The notes: generated by a model from the letters alone, not told the origin. 64,000 bases of DNA from Weimeria sp002480925 (GCF_052064335.1 NZ_JBQHVU010000003.1:62001-126000); one strand, 5' to 3'. Shown: positions 23,023 to 32,810, numbered from the stretch's first letter. Numbers and translations are program-made.

Positions 23023-24437
23023 GCTTCCTCCGTTTCTGTCAGCGTATAGGTGACTTTCATAGTTTTATCCGCCGTCTTGATAACGGGTGTGGAGAGATTG
23101 TTGATGGTGGCGAGGTACGGCGTATACAAATACAGCTCCTTACGGAAATGATATCCGTAGTAGCTGTAGAAAAATTCCTGATAGGCGTAGGTCTTATACA
23201 TAGAGACCATACGATGTCCCCACTGCTCACCGTCCGTATAAGTGTCCTTATTTCTTACGTAGAGGGCAGGTCTGCCGTCGTAGTAGTACCAGCCATTGAT
23301 GACAACTTCATCATCGATACAGAAGGTGTACTGCTGGTTATTGTTATAGCTGGCGTTTGCCACGACCTCTATGTTTGCCACATTCGTCGTATCGAGGCGA
23401 TAGACGGTGCTTCCGATAGCAAACATCAGCCATTTGCCGCTCATGCCGATATTGGAAATGTCAGTAGTGTCGGAAGGCAGGATGATCCTTTGGGTCGTGC
23501 ATCTGTCACCACTGATCTTATCCATATACCACTCAAAGCCGGTGCGGTCGTATACTTCAGAACCGTATCGCACGCCAGTGTAGGTGCGGATTTCTTTTCG
23601 GGCAATGCCGTACCAGTTGCCATCCGAAGCGTGGAAAAGATAATCCATTCGGTTTTCATCATTCCAGTAAGGAGCGTCGGTATCGTCTTTGCTCCCGCCT
23701 CCGGTGTAGTGCGTCCAATAAGGGTAGTGGTTCATTTCGATGTTTGTTTCCTCGATGGCCTCTGTCGCCATCTGAGTATAAGTTCTGACCATCAGGCGTG
23801 CGTGGATGTAGTCCTCCGGAACCTTTCTAAGATTCACAGAAGTGCTGTTGCGGACAGCAATCATCTCCAGTCGGTATCCATCAGCAATAAAAGTCCGATG
23901 GTTATGCCGATAGCTGTTATTATCAATCTCTCCGCTGATAGGGGTGTCGCCTTTCAGACGAACAAAATAGTTTGCACCATACTTGCAGCCGCGTCCGGCG
24001 AGAACATTTGTTAGGCAAATGCAGGAGATGGTGCCATTGGCCTGCGAAGTGGCAAAGTCCCATACATATTTGAAGCCGCCGTCCACAGCCTTGCTCTCTG
24101 TCAGGTTGCGGCTGCCGCGCTGGATATCCTCCGTATTGTTAGCATCATTTGAGGCATACCCGATCAGTGGATTATTGAGGGGAGCGTATATAACGGATGG
24201 ATCTTCCTCAATCTCGTCCTGATAAAGAAGAATGCCGCCAGTGAGCCGCTGATATATAGGTAGAAGCCATGCTTCACCGCTCTGGCTGTCAAAGCTGGGA
24301 CTGTTATACATCGCGCCTTGAATATTTGTGTTGAGAATATCAAAGATGGCTTCCGTTACAAGGTTTTCATCTTCATAGATTTCCTTTTTACCGGTATGGA
24401 CATCTGTGAGCTCTATAATACTTTTTCCTTTGAGCAT
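23019..24437 (-). CDS. Putative tail tip/receptor-binding protein
   Basis: A 472-residue protein with no family that I can name. It begins LKGKSIIELTDVHTGKKEIY, a start common to phage tail proteins that carry variable distal parts, and is rich in Tyr, Asn and aromatic residues. Its place, after the prophage-tail endopeptidase gene and before lysis, suits a distal tail or host-recognition component. Confidence 0.5.
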   Translation of the reverse strand: MLKGKSIIELTDVHTGKKEIYEDENLVTEAIFDILNTNIQGAMYNSPSFDSQSGEAWLLPIYQRLTGGILLYQDEIEEDPSVIYAPLNNPLIGYASNDANNTEDIQRGSRNLTESKAVDGGFKYVWDFATSQANGTISCICLTNVLAGRGCKYGANYFVRLKGDTPISGEIDNNSYRHNHRTFIADGYRLEMIAVRNSTSVNLRKVPEDYIHARLMVRTYTQMATEAIEETNIEMNHYPYWTHYTGGGSKDDTDAPYWNDENRMDYLFHASDGNWYGIARKEIRTYTGVRYGSEVYDRTGFEWYMDKISGDRCTTQRIILPSDTTDISNIGMSGKWLMFAIGSTVYRLDTTNVANIEVVANASYNNNQQYTFCIDDEVVINGWYYYDGRPALYVRNKDTYTDGEQWGHRMVSMYKTYAYQEFFYSYYGYHFRKELYLYTPYLATINNLSTPVIKTADKTMKVTYTLTETEEA

Positions 24438-24439
24438 AG

Positions 24440-25549
24440 TTATTCCTCCGTGTTCAGATAGTCTGTGGTGATTGAACGTACATATCCGTTCTCGCCGCTA
24501 ATCACAAAGCGGTACATCAGCTGGCCGGTGATGGCTTTCTCTGCCCATGCATTTGTAGAGATAGCTTCCAGTGCGGCTTTCGACATACCGGATGCTTCCT
24601 CCGATAACCTTGCCCACGAGGAGCCGGTATAAGTCCACCAGCTTTCTCCGGCATCAAAGGAAACGGCAAAGAGCGCTGAATCATCGCAGTCTACTGTGAC
24701 CTTCTCAATGCCAATAATAGATGAATCGGACATGTCGATATTTTCCGAGTAGATTACCTGCGGTTTCGGCACGCCGGTATAACTCGCCGTGAAGGGCGGG
24801 AACCTGTTCTGGGAATTGTGCCAGTAGAGGATGGTCGGATCTACGAGCGTAAGAAGCAGGGCTCCGTCCGGGATATCCTGCACGCCGTAAGTTTCAAACA
24901 CTTCTGCGGTCAGCTCGGTTTCACTGAGCTTTAAAAGGCTTCCTTCCTCTACGGTATAAAGGGCTCCTGTGGCGTCTGTTATCAGATAGCGTCGGTTGTA
25001 TGGATCGAGAAGCACCGGAAGCTCATCTGAACGGACGAAGGCTGTCCCACTGTCATTCTGGTGCAAAAAAGTCACACATCCTCCTGCAACAGGCGTGAAG
25101 GAAATATTCCCGGTACCGGTTACAAGGGTGCACTCGCCAAGGTAGGAAGGGTTTGTGGGTATCGTTTCAAAATGAAGAACGATATCGCCGGTATCCAAAA
25201 GCAGCAGATCCCAGACCAGCTTTACATCAGCACTCGTCATGCTGTACTGTGAGTATCCCTCCCAGCGGACGCGCAAAAACCTATAGTAGTTGTAGATCGT
25301 CCCTTCCTCTCGACGGATTGTCCAGCTCATTGCGTCGCGCCGATGGACTTTTACCTGTTCTGCGTTTGCTCCAATCCCTATCCACGAGTTTCCATTTACA
25401 TAGATATTCGCAGCGGTTACGGAGTTGTAGGTAAACCAGCTGATACCGGGAACGGTGTCCGTGCCACTGTCATTTCCGACGTTATTACGTATATAGGTCA
25501 TATTATCCGTGCTTTGAAAAAGCTCTTGGATAGAAAAATAATCAGCCAC
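24440..25549 (-). CDS. Putative phage tail protein
   Basis: A 369-residue protein, beta-rich and aromatic (for example SWTIRREEGTIYNYYRFLRV and LVTGTGNISFTPVAGGCVTF). No known enzymatic motif was seen. It overlaps the upstream tail endopeptidase by 8 nt and ends 2 nt before the next gene, placing it in the baseplate region. Confidence 0.5.
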   Translation of the reverse strand: MADYFSIQELFQSTDNMTYIRNNVGNDSGTDTVPGISWFTYNSVTAANIYVNGNSWIGIGANAEQVKVHRRDAMSWTIRREEGTIYNYYRFLRVRWEGYSQYSMTSADVKLVWDLLLLDTGDIVLHFETIPTNPSYLGECTLVTGTGNISFTPVAGGCVTFLHQNDSGTAFVRSDELPVLLDPYNRRYLITDATGALYTVEEGSLLKLSETELTAEVFETYGVQDIPDGALLLTLVDPTILYWHNSQNRFPPFTASYTGVPKPQVIYSENIDMSDSSIIGIEKVTVDCDDSALFAVSFDAGESWWTYTGSSWARLSEEASGMSKAALEAISTNAWAEKAITGQLMYRFVISGENGYVRSITTDYLNTEE

Positions 25550-27812
25550 TTTGCACCTCCAGTTCTGTTATCGTTTCAAATGCGGTAAGTCCAAGTGGAT
25601 AAACCGCAAGTCTGCCTCGGTCGATTTCTGCGGCCTCGCCCTCGATGATTTCCGCATACTCGGTCTTCAGCTTCATACTGCCATTTTCATGAATAGTATA
25701 GGCGGTATCTGTGAGTACACGTGCAGGGAGGATTCTTCCATTAATGAATGGTTCCGTAACAAATGGATTGATGACAATGCTCGTCAGCGAATCAAAGTCT
25801 GCTGTTGAAATAGTCAGCGAGTCCATACGGCCACGGTTCAGGTTCCGCTCGGTACCGCCAGAAATCGTGTAAGACTTCCGGAGAGAAAACTGTGTATCAT
25901 CTTCGACATATTCCTGCCTGTATGACATCTTCCGTTTATCGCTTACGTCCACGATGTCATGAACAATCGGAGCAAAGGTGCGCACGTTATCGGAAAGGGC
26001 ATAAAGCGTCATGCCGGATAAGAGCACTGGCGACACAGCGTCGGAAGCTCCGGTCGGTTCCGGTGTATGGAGAATGGTCTCCACGGCTTCTTCAAAGGGA
26101 AGATGCTGAAGGCTGGAAAGCACAAGCGGAATATAGTCGTCACTGGCATCAATGCGGCCATTCCATCTGTCCTGAGCACCCAAGCCCTGACCTGTGATGG
26201 AAGCAATGATGTTCTGCGCATTTATCGTTGCGCTGCCGGGAGCGATAGTGATCCATACGGCAAAGGTGTGCAGTGTCTTTTCTGTCATATCCAGAAGCGG
26301 ATAAAACAGGTTCAGGATATGAGCACCGGTGTGCCAAGTCTCCATCGGATGGAATTCCTCCACCTCATGGCCGTCAACAACATACCCGACTCTGATGACA
26401 GACTGGCCGTCCTCCTGCCATTCCACAGGAACGGTAACAGTGGTTTCAAGCTCTCTGTCACTGGTGACGGGATTATCGTTCTCATCCGTGGTCTCTTCGG
26501 GAAAAATAGTGGTTCCTGTGCCTTCGGCTGTAACAGAGCGATCCACTGGCTCTGCCGTCACATTTATAAGGACAGCAGCTTTAAACTCGCAGTCTGTTTC
26601 TTCTTGCGTGGCAAATTCCAGACTGACGATGAATACCGGTTCTTCGCCAAGAGTGTATGGCATGGCATTCATATAGGAGTAGGTCGCCATCTTTGTGCTC
26701 TCGACAGAATTGATAAGCCCGGTGATATCTTTATCATTTTTGCTTTTTGCTTCCGCGAGGCGAGGATTCTTACCGACGCATTTTAAGGAGCATTTTCCAT
26801 TGATCTTTGTTGTGATGGAGGTGATCGCAGCCATCTGGGAGGCATCTGCCTGCCCGCCGGTAAAGGTGAGGACATCACCGGGTTCCAGCGCAGGATCGCC
26901 TATGGTCTCGGAATCAAACGGAACATACCGAATGACTGAGATTGCATTCAGGATATTGTTGAGAATGCGGCTTCTGGTCTCATCAAGTCCGAATTGCAAA
27001 AGAGGGTTTGTCTCAAGATTCATGGTGAGGCCGTCGTCGGGATCGAGAGAATAATATTCTGCGGTATTAGTACGCCGGTTTGTGGAGCTGATTGCCGTAT
27101 AGCGTGTTACAAAATCAGAAAAGCTGCTGGAGTAGCGGTGGGTATTATTTATCGTGCAAACCGGGCTTTCTCCGTACTGAACCAGCTGCAGCTTTCCTTC
27201 ACGGTTGATAAAGGCAAACGAGCAGAGCGCCTGCGCGAGATAATGCAGAAAGTCACGCCAAGTTTCGATATCATTATCCGGATATATGCCAAGGAGCTCA
27301 GAGCCATTTGGCAGGGCTTCGATTTCTTCTTGTGTATGAGCAAGCTCCACATGGCAAGTCGTACACATTGCGCTGAGAAAATCATAAGGATACCCGCTGG
27401 ATTGCGCTTCGCTATAGGCCTTATCAAAATTTAGCATCGCGTCATAGGCTTTTATCTCAAGCGTTTTTATTTTTCGGTTTGCCTCAGCAACATAGAAGAT
27501 GCCCATCGGGACGTCCTCAACGGTGTCATCAGAGAGGTTCATATGAAAGATGAGCTCCACCTCTGCATTTTCCAAGGAATATCGGTCAATATCGGAAAAC
27601 AGAGAAATCCCAAGCTCTGCTGCATAAACGGAGCCGAGTTCTATCTCGGAGGAGCCTGAGCACTGTCTCGAAACGTAACCGGAGCCTTTTACAATATCCT
27701 TATTCTCGAAGGGATAGACCTTCCCGGATGTGGTAGTAATTGTTCCCGACCATGAAAAGGAGCGGGTGTTGTCCTGTATCGCTGTTTTATATGAATCAGA
27801 TACGCTGTACAT
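25542..27812 (-). CDS. Tail-associated protein, prophage endopeptidase-tail type
   Basis: A 756-residue protein starting YSVSDSYKTAIQDNTRSFSW, with GTITTTSGKVYPFENKDIV behind it. This start and the segment on directional position and 'moments' (GIFYVAEANRKIKTLEIKAYD) are typical of Firmicute siphovirus tail hub proteins (gp27/Tal-like). It would form the tail tip hub next to the distal tail protein. It lies directly downstream of the small distal tail gene. Confidence 0.72.
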   Translation of the reverse strand: MYSVSDSYKTAIQDNTRSFSWSGTITTTSGKVYPFENKDIVKGSGYVSRQCSGSSEIELGSVYAAELGISLFSDIDRYSLENAEVELIFHMNLSDDTVEDVPMGIFYVAEANRKIKTLEIKAYDAMLNFDKAYSEAQSSGYPYDFLSAMCTTCHVELAHTQEEIEALPNGSELLGIYPDNDIETWRDFLHYLAQALCSFAFINREGKLQLVQYGESPVCTINNTHRYSSSFSDFVTRYTAISSTNRRTNTAEYYSLDPDDGLTMNLETNPLLQFGLDETRSRILNNILNAISVIRYVPFDSETIGDPALEPGDVLTFTGGQADASQMAAITSITTKINGKCSLKCVGKNPRLAEAKSKNDKDITGLINSVESTKMATYSYMNAMPYTLGEEPVFIVSLEFATQEETDCEFKAAVLINVTAEPVDRSVTAEGTGTTIFPEETTDENDNPVTSDRELETTVTVPVEWQEDGQSVIRVGYVVDGHEVEEFHPMETWHTGAHILNLFYPLLDMTEKTLHTFAVWITIAPGSATINAQNIIASITGQGLGAQDRWNGRIDASDDYIPLVLSSLQHLPFEEAVETILHTPEPTGASDAVSPVLLSGMTLYALSDNVRTFAPIVHDIVDVSDKRKMSYRQEYVEDDTQFSLRKSYTISGGTERNLNRGRMDSLTISTADFDSLTSIVINPFVTEPFINGRILPARVLTDTAYTIHENGSMKLKTEYAEIIEGEAAEIDRGRLAVYPLGLTAFETITELEVQSG

Positions 27813-27829
27813 TGCGCCGCTCCTTTCCG

Positions 27830-28195
27830 TTAGTATTCATTCAAATCAAAGCTGACCTTCCACAAGCCTTTTTTACTGGTGTCATGTGCAAGGGAAGTCT
27901 TGAAACTGTCAATATACATTTCCCGTGTTTCACGAATCATCGTATCCGTATTAAAGAAAGCGACTGTGAGCTTCGGCTTTGCCCGCATGAGAGACAGCTT
28001 CTTAAGCCATGCAGGAGAAACCTGAAAGGACACGGAGATTTTCACCACGCCGGAGCGGACGATATCCCGCTGGGTGGTTCCGGCCTCCGTCTCTCCGGAG
28101 CTGTCTGCCTCTACATCAGAAAGGGACAGGTCATAGGAGGCTGGAAGCGGCATCTCTACGCCGTCAATATTCAAATAGTGTGAAAAAGCCATCAT
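27830..28195 (-). CDS. Small tail protein
   Basis: A 121-residue protein (MAFSHYLNIDGVEMPLPASY start). Its size and position, between the tape measure and the hub protein, match the small tail proteins annotated in clostridial prophages. Two adjacent ATG codons (28195, 28192) could start it, behind GGAGG. The start overlaps the end of the tape-measure gene. Confidence 0.65.
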   Translation of the reverse strand: MMAFSHYLNIDGVEMPLPASYDLSLSDVEADSSGETEAGTTQRDIVRSGVVKISVSFQVSPAWLKKLSLMRAKPKLTVAFFNTDTMIRETREMYIDSFKTSLAHDTSKKGLWKVSFDLNEY

Positions 28196-30915
28196 CTGCC
28201 TCCTGACCGGAGCGCCATTCGCTGCTGGGCTGTGACGATGGTCTCGTCAAGCAGCGTGCCTCCAAGATAAACCGGGATGGTGATATCGCCTCCGCCGCCG
28301 ACTCCGGAAAGAGCAGTAACGATAGCCGAGGTCTGTCCGGCAACGGCATCCTGAATCATGCCGCGTAGGGAGTCGACACCGACAATGGCCTCCGCACCGG
28401 CTTCTCCTGCGCCAAGTAGCGTATTCCCGCTCATGCCGAAGATGGTCGGTGAGTCAAGGATCATGCCGTTGCCCATCGCCTTTTTGTACCATTCCACAGA
28501 GAAATGCGGGATGGACGGCGGGTTTAGAGAGAAGCTCCCGGAAATGGAGAAGTGCGGCAGCTTAATCTTTGGCAGCTCCCAGTGGAAGTTGAATACGTTC
28601 TTCAGCTTGTTCACGATGCCGGAGATAAAATTCCAGATCCCGTTGAACACATTAGAGACCGTATTCTTGATGCCGTTTAGGACATTCGATATCGTATTTT
28701 TTATGGCGTTGAAGGCTGTGGTGATACCATTTTTCACGGTATTTACCACAGTCGTGATGGTGGTCTTTATCCCGTTCCAGACCGTAGATACCACAGTTTT
28801 TAGGGCATTCATCACGGTAGTGACCGCTGTCTTTATGGCATTCCAAGCCGTGGTGATGAAAGTCTGGATTGCCGTGACGACTGTTGTGACCACGGTTTTT
28901 ATTGCGTTCCATACCGTCGTGACCACTGTCTTTATCACATTCAGGACGGTCTCGATGATCGTCTTGTAGATATTGAAGTAGGTGGTGACGATGGTTTTTA
29001 TCACATTGAACACGGTCTCAAACACAGTCTTTATGGCGTTCCAGATCGTTTCAAAGAAAGTCTTTATGGCATTAAAGACCGTCTGCACCGTGGTCGTGAT
29101 CGCCGTCCATGCATTTGTGAGGAAGGTGCTGATGCCGTTCACAGCCGCCTCGAAGATTCCCTTGATGGTCTCCCAGACAGTGGAGAAGAAGCTCTTGATC
29201 GCCTCCCATGCCGTAACGACCGCCTGCTTGATGTTTTCCCACAGGTCGATCCAGAACTGCCTAAAGCCCTCGTTCGTATTCCAAAGATAGATGAAGGCTG
29301 CCACCAGCGCTGCAATCGCAGCGATGATTAGGACGATAGGATTGGCCAGCATGGTCGCGTTCAGTGCAGCCATCGCACCTTTTACCACGCCGATTGCAGC
29401 AGAAACCTGCGGGATGATCGTCATAATTGTACCGACCGCCGAGATGATCTTTCCGACCACCACCAGAATCGGGCCGATAGCTGCCGCCACAAGAGCGATC
29501 TTTACAATCGTCTGTTGCACTGGAGCCGGAATCTTGCTCCACATTTCAGCAAAACCTTTTAGTGCTGCGGAGATGTCCTTTAAGACAGGAGCAAGAACGG
29601 TAGCGAGGGTGTTTCCGATTTCTGCACCTGTCTCCTTCAGGGAGTTCATTGTCATCTTGAACTGGTCAATCGGATCGAGAGTCTCGTTGAAGGTGTTCTC
29701 GACACTTCCCTCAAAATCACCGAGGGAACCGGCAAGGTCATCAAGACTCAGCTTCCCGCTTTGGACAGCGTTATAGATGGCCGCGCCAGCCTTGCTTCCG
29801 AAAAGGTCATAGGCTGCTTGCAGCTTTTCTGTTTCAGAACCGTTTCCCTTCATGGTCTCGGAGAATCCGGCCAGCGCCTGATCCAGTGTCTTTCCGTCCT
29901 TCGTCGCATTTTTCATGGCGGTCTTAAGACCCATCATGGCAGACGAAGTATCAAGACCGGACATTTCCACCATTCCCATGAAACCCGCAGCCTGCTGGGC
30001 GGTCAGTCCCATTTCCTTTAGCTGGATGGCGTTGGAGGAAAGAGCACCAGCAAGGGTATCCATGTCGATGCCGGTGGCCTGTCCGGTTGCGTTTAAAGCA
30101 TCAAGAAGGGAGTCCGCCTCGGAGGCATCCATACCGAAGGCGTTCATGACGGATGACACATTGTCGATGGATGTCGAGACATCGGTATTGTTGAGCTGGG
30201 CGAACTTTATGAATTTTGCGGAGAGATCATCAAGTGCCTGCCCGGTTAATCCAAAGCGGGTGTTGACCTCGCCGACAGCGGCACCGGCGGTTTCGAAGTC
30301 CGTCGGTATCTCTGTGGCGAGGTCTTTGACGATATGGTTCATATCTTCCAGAGCTTTTCCTGTCGCACCGGTTTTTTGAGCAACGATATCAAGCCCTGCG
30401 TCCACTTCATTGAAGGCTGCAAGGGAGGCCGCGCCGATAGCCATAATAGGAGCTGTGACGTGAGTAGTAAGTCCTGTCCCTACGCTGGATATCTTGCCGC
30501 CGACCTCCTGCAGCTTGCTTCCGGCCTGCTTTAATGTGGCAGATATATGAGAGTCGGTTTCCCGGCACTGCTGTTCGAGGTTTTTGAGCTCGTTTTCTGT
30601 CTCTATAATCTCACGCTGCCATGCATCGTATTGCTGCTGGGTGACGGTACCGTTTTTGAGTCCAGCATCCATCTGGTCTTGCACGGACTTCAGCTGAGTG
30701 AGCTTGTCCTTCGTTTCGGAGACAGCCTGTTTTAAGAGCTTCTGTTTTTGCTCAAGCAGCGTAGTGTTCGTCGGGTCGAGCTTTAAGAGCTTGTTTACGT
30801 CTTTCAGCTGCGCCTGCGTATTCTTGATTTCTTTGTTGACTCCAGAGAGTGCCTTGGAAAGGCCGGTCGTATCGCCGCCGATTTCCACGGTTATGCCTTT
30901 TATTCTGTCGGCCAT
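28192..30915 (-). CDS. Tail tape-measure protein
   Basis: A 907-residue tape measure that sets tail length and occupies the tail lumen. The N-terminus has long coiled coils (KSVQDQMDAGLKNGT region), then a TP901-type core (ATEIPTDFETAGAAVGEVN) and hydrophobic segments at about 470-560. Residues about 560-760 are dominated by imperfect 11-residue repeats built on WNAIKTVVTT. The C-terminus has a glycine-rich segment (GGGGDITIPV). GGAGG stands before ATG 30915. Confidence 0.92.
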   Translation of the reverse strand: MADRIKGITVEIGGDTTGLSKALSGVNKEIKNTQAQLKDVNKLLKLDPTNTTLLEQKQKLLKQAVSETKDKLTQLKSVQDQMDAGLKNGTVTQQQYDAWQREIIETENELKNLEQQCRETDSHISATLKQAGSKLQEVGGKISSVGTGLTTHVTAPIMAIGAASLAAFNEVDAGLDIVAQKTGATGKALEDMNHIVKDLATEIPTDFETAGAAVGEVNTRFGLTGQALDDLSAKFIKFAQLNNTDVSTSIDNVSSVMNAFGMDASEADSLLDALNATGQATGIDMDTLAGALSSNAIQLKEMGLTAQQAAGFMGMVEMSGLDTSSAMMGLKTAMKNATKDGKTLDQALAGFSETMKGNGSETEKLQAAYDLFGSKAGAAIYNAVQSGKLSLDDLAGSLGDFEGSVENTFNETLDPIDQFKMTMNSLKETGAEIGNTLATVLAPVLKDISAALKGFAEMWSKIPAPVQQTIVKIALVAAAIGPILVVVGKIISAVGTIMTIIPQVSAAIGVVKGAMAALNATMLANPIVLIIAAIAALVAAFIYLWNTNEGFRQFWIDLWENIKQAVVTAWEAIKSFFSTVWETIKGIFEAAVNGISTFLTNAWTAITTTVQTVFNAIKTFFETIWNAIKTVFETVFNVIKTIVTTYFNIYKTIIETVLNVIKTVVTTVWNAIKTVVTTVVTAIQTFITTAWNAIKTAVTTVMNALKTVVSTVWNGIKTTITTVVNTVKNGITTAFNAIKNTISNVLNGIKNTVSNVFNGIWNFISGIVNKLKNVFNFHWELPKIKLPHFSISGSFSLNPPSIPHFSVEWYKKAMGNGMILDSPTIFGMSGNTLLGAGEAGAEAIVGVDSLRGMIQDAVAGQTSAIVTALSGVGGGGDITIPVYLGGTLLDETIVTAQQRMALRSGGR

Positions 30916-30933
30916 GCGGTGACCTCCTTCCAG

Positions 30934-31119
30934 TTAAAATCGATCCATCTGTGCCTGCGTAGCGACCTCGGCGAACGGATAATCGTCCATGTCCATTTCT
31001 GAATACATATCGTTGACAGTCCCGATAGTGAGCAAATCGAGCTCCGAGATATGAAGCCCGATCTGCACACACCGGAGTAAAAAGAGCGGGGTTGTCATTT
31101 CCCGCTCAGTCTGGTGATG
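30934..31119 (-). CDS. Tail assembly chaperone extension (T part), made by -1 frameshift
   Basis: The reading frame one base back from the preceding gene stays open to TAA at 30934. Its product ends DDYPFAEVATQAQMDRF, like the C-terminal extension of G-T fusion proteins of siphoviruses. An in-frame ATG at 31098 exists, without a good ribosome binding site. With the upstream gene it gives a fusion of about 179 residues that would recruit the tape measure for tail assembly. Confidence 0.8.
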   Translation of the reverse strand, partial: HHQTEREMTTPLFLLRCVQIGLHISELDLLTIGTVNDMYSEMDMDDYPFAEVATQAQMDRF

Positions 31120-31472
31120 TTTTTTTTAGAGGTGACCTGCTGTTCCACATTCAGTCCCCAGAGCTCGATGATCTGAGGGAGAATCTCGTAGATCGAGAAG
31201 GTATTGAACTGGTCAAGCCAGTCCTCCGGAGTATCCGGGACATCCGGATTCTGGTGTTTTGCCATGAGCCACGCGATGTTCTCGAAAAGCTCAAGAGAGA
31301 AGGTGTCCAGATTGGAATTATCCGGATCGTTTTCATCGATGCCTTTCTGCAGCTCATTTAAGTCCTTGTAGATATCCCGGTGGAACTTGTTTCTGTATAA
31401 ACGAGGGATGGCGGCAGAGGCACGGAAGGTGACCTCCTTGCCGTCAATCTCAACGGATTTCGTAACAGCCAT
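31095..31472 (-). CDS. Tail assembly chaperone, G protein
   Basis: A 125-residue protein (AVTKSVEIDGKEVTFRASAA start) of the clostridial phage tail chaperone type. It lies between the tail tube gene and the tape measure, as does gpG of lambda. Its last codons contain an A8 run at which ribosomes can slip (see 31120-31127). It ends SGK just after the slip site. Confidence 0.85.
   Translation of the reverse strand: MAVTKSVEIDGKEVTFRASAAIPRLYRNKFHRDIYKDLNELQKGIDENDPDNSNLDTFSLELFENIAWLMAKHQNPDVPDTPEDWLDQFNTFSIYEILPQIIELWGLNVEQQVTSKKNITRLSGK
31120..31127 (-). promoter_or_regulatory. Programmed -1 ribosomal frameshift site
   Basis: On the minus strand TCT AAA AAA AAC contains A AAA AAA in the zero frame. 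A -1 slip gives AAA CAT CAC and continues through the downstream open frame to 30934. The site lies 9 codons before the zero-frame stop, as in other G/GT gene pairs. Confidence 0.8.
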
Positions 31473-31483
31473 ATTGCGCCTCC

Positions 31484-32092
31484 TTATTCAACCGTATCTT
31501 CCGCAGGCGTCTCAGGAACACTGGCAGAGGCCTGCGGCTGATAAACTGCGTTGTACCAGTTGTTGTAGGTCTCCTCGCTGGTATTGGTGCCGGTCTTGAC
31601 CTTTACGAGACCGGAAGGAAGAGGAGTTGCCGTGATGGAGAGCGTTTCCGTCTGAACCTCGGTGGAATCTTCCTTCGTACTGCCGGATACAGAGGGACGG
31701 GTTGCGCTGCAATAATACATGCAGTGACGGATCTTTCTCTGGTCGCCGGAGAACTCAAAGAGCAGTGCAAAGTGCTCAGGCTCCACATCCTTGTTCTCGG
31801 CAATGACGCCATTGGCATCTTCGGTTTCGTGCATGACGTCCGTAAGAAAGCTCTCAGGAATCAGCGCCAGCTCAAAGTCGCCGGAATAGCCGTTGTTGTT
31901 TGAGACCATGTAATATACGGAATCATCCGCATAGAACGGGTCGTTTTCTCCCTCCGCGTCAAGCGAAAGGGATACAGCACCGGGCATCGCAACAGGCGTG
32001 CCGAATGAAACGGTACCGTCCTCAGCCAGCGTTGCGATAGCGTAGTGGCAGTTTTTAAGGCCAAACTTGACCTTGTTTTTCTTATTAGCCAT
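31484..32092 (-). CDS. Major tail tube protein
   Basis: A 202-residue protein starting MANKKNKVKFGLKNCHYAIA. It matches the phi13-type major tail protein family of Firmicute siphoviruses, with NGYSGDFELALIPESFL around residue 70-85. It polymerises into the tail tube. The C-terminal part (VPETPAEDTVE) is acidic. It lies 11 nt upstream of the G chaperone. Confidence 0.88.
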   Translation of the reverse strand: MANKKNKVKFGLKNCHYAIATLAEDGTVSFGTPVAMPGAVSLSLDAEGENDPFYADDSVYYMVSNNNGYSGDFELALIPESFLTDVMHETEDANGVIAENKDVEPEHFALLFEFSGDQRKIRHCMYYCSATRPSVSGSTKEDSTEVQTETLSITATPLPSGLVKVKTGTNTSEETYNNWYNAVYQPQASASVPETPAEDTVE

Positions 32093-32098
32093 AGTGGT

Positions 32099-32425
32099 TT
32101 AACCTCCTATCATCTGTGTTTGGTAAAGAACCTCGTACATCTTTTCCGATTCGATCCAGACCTCTGACTTCTCATAAGGAAGCTCATGGGAGATAAGGAT
32201 GTCCTCGATTGTGTTTTCTGTCTCCGGGTCTTTCTTGTCCGTATAAAGCTCGATATTCAGCTCGTCTATCTTCTGGTAGACCGCGTCATCAGCGAACACG
32301 TTATCCGTTCCGGGAAACAGAAAAATGAGGAAGGGCGGCTCTGGCGACTCACCTTCGGCAAAGTGGTCGTAGGCGAGTGGGAGTCCGGCTTCCTCCAGCA
32401 TTTCAATTACATTTTCGTATGTCAT
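32099..32425 (-). CDS. Head-tail joining or tail terminator-type protein
   Basis: A 108-residue protein (MTYENVIEMLEEAGLPLAYD) located between the gp10-like protein and the tail tube. Small proteins at this place are tail terminators or completion proteins in HK97-type phages; this assignment rests mainly on position. The spacing of 6 nt to the tube gene shows co-expression. Confidence 0.65.
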   Translation of the reverse strand: MTYENVIEMLEEAGLPLAYDHFAEGESPEPPFLIFLFPGTDNVFADDAVYQKIDELNIELYTDKKDPETENTIEDILISHELPYEKSEVWIESEKMYEVLYQTQMIGG

Positions 32426-32426
32426 A

Positions 32427-32810
32427 TCAGCCGCCTTTCAGTTTCTGCTCAATGGTAGTTACCAGTTTTTCGTTCCCGCGCTGTTCGGCTGCTGCGATAT
32501 GTGGTTTGGCAGCGACACGTCCGCCGCCGCGCTTGGCGTGCCCATGCTCTAAGAGGTGGGCAATCTGATAGCGATTCCTCGAATGCACCACCAGATCGAT
32601 GCTCTCGGAGTCTTCATGGACATTTTTGACCGACCAGCTTTTCTTGTACTTTCCGGTATCCACGGGAGCACCAGCCTGTATATCTTTCCGGACGGACGCA
32701 GCCGTTTCCTTGACAGCAGCCTTTAAGTCATCAGAGGCAAGCTCCGCATATTTCTCCAGCTCCTCCATGATGGCGGAGTCCATTTCATCGATTGATACGG
32801 TTCTGTTCAT
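32427..32810 (-). CDS. HK97 gp10-like head-tail connector protein
   Basis: A 127-residue basic protein with VDTGKYKKSWSVK (about 55-67) and HLLEHGHAKRGGGRV (about 89-103), features of the HK97-gp10_like family. It joins the connector to the tail. It overlaps the preceding adaptor gene by 4 nt. Confidence 0.87.
   Translation of the reverse strand: MNRTVSIDEMDSAIMEELEKYAELASDDLKAAVKETAASVRKDIQAGAPVDTGKYKKSWSVKNVHEDSESIDLVVHSRNRYQIAHLLEHGHAKRGGGRVAAKPHIAAAEQRGNEKLVTTIEQKLKGG

Noticed and set aside
23001..24014. 337-residue plus-strand frame
   Set aside because: Antisense to a tail gene that fits the operon; no domain seen.
28358..29290. Plus-strand frames over the tape-measure gene
   Set aside because: They are antisense to the repeat region and reflect its periodic composition.
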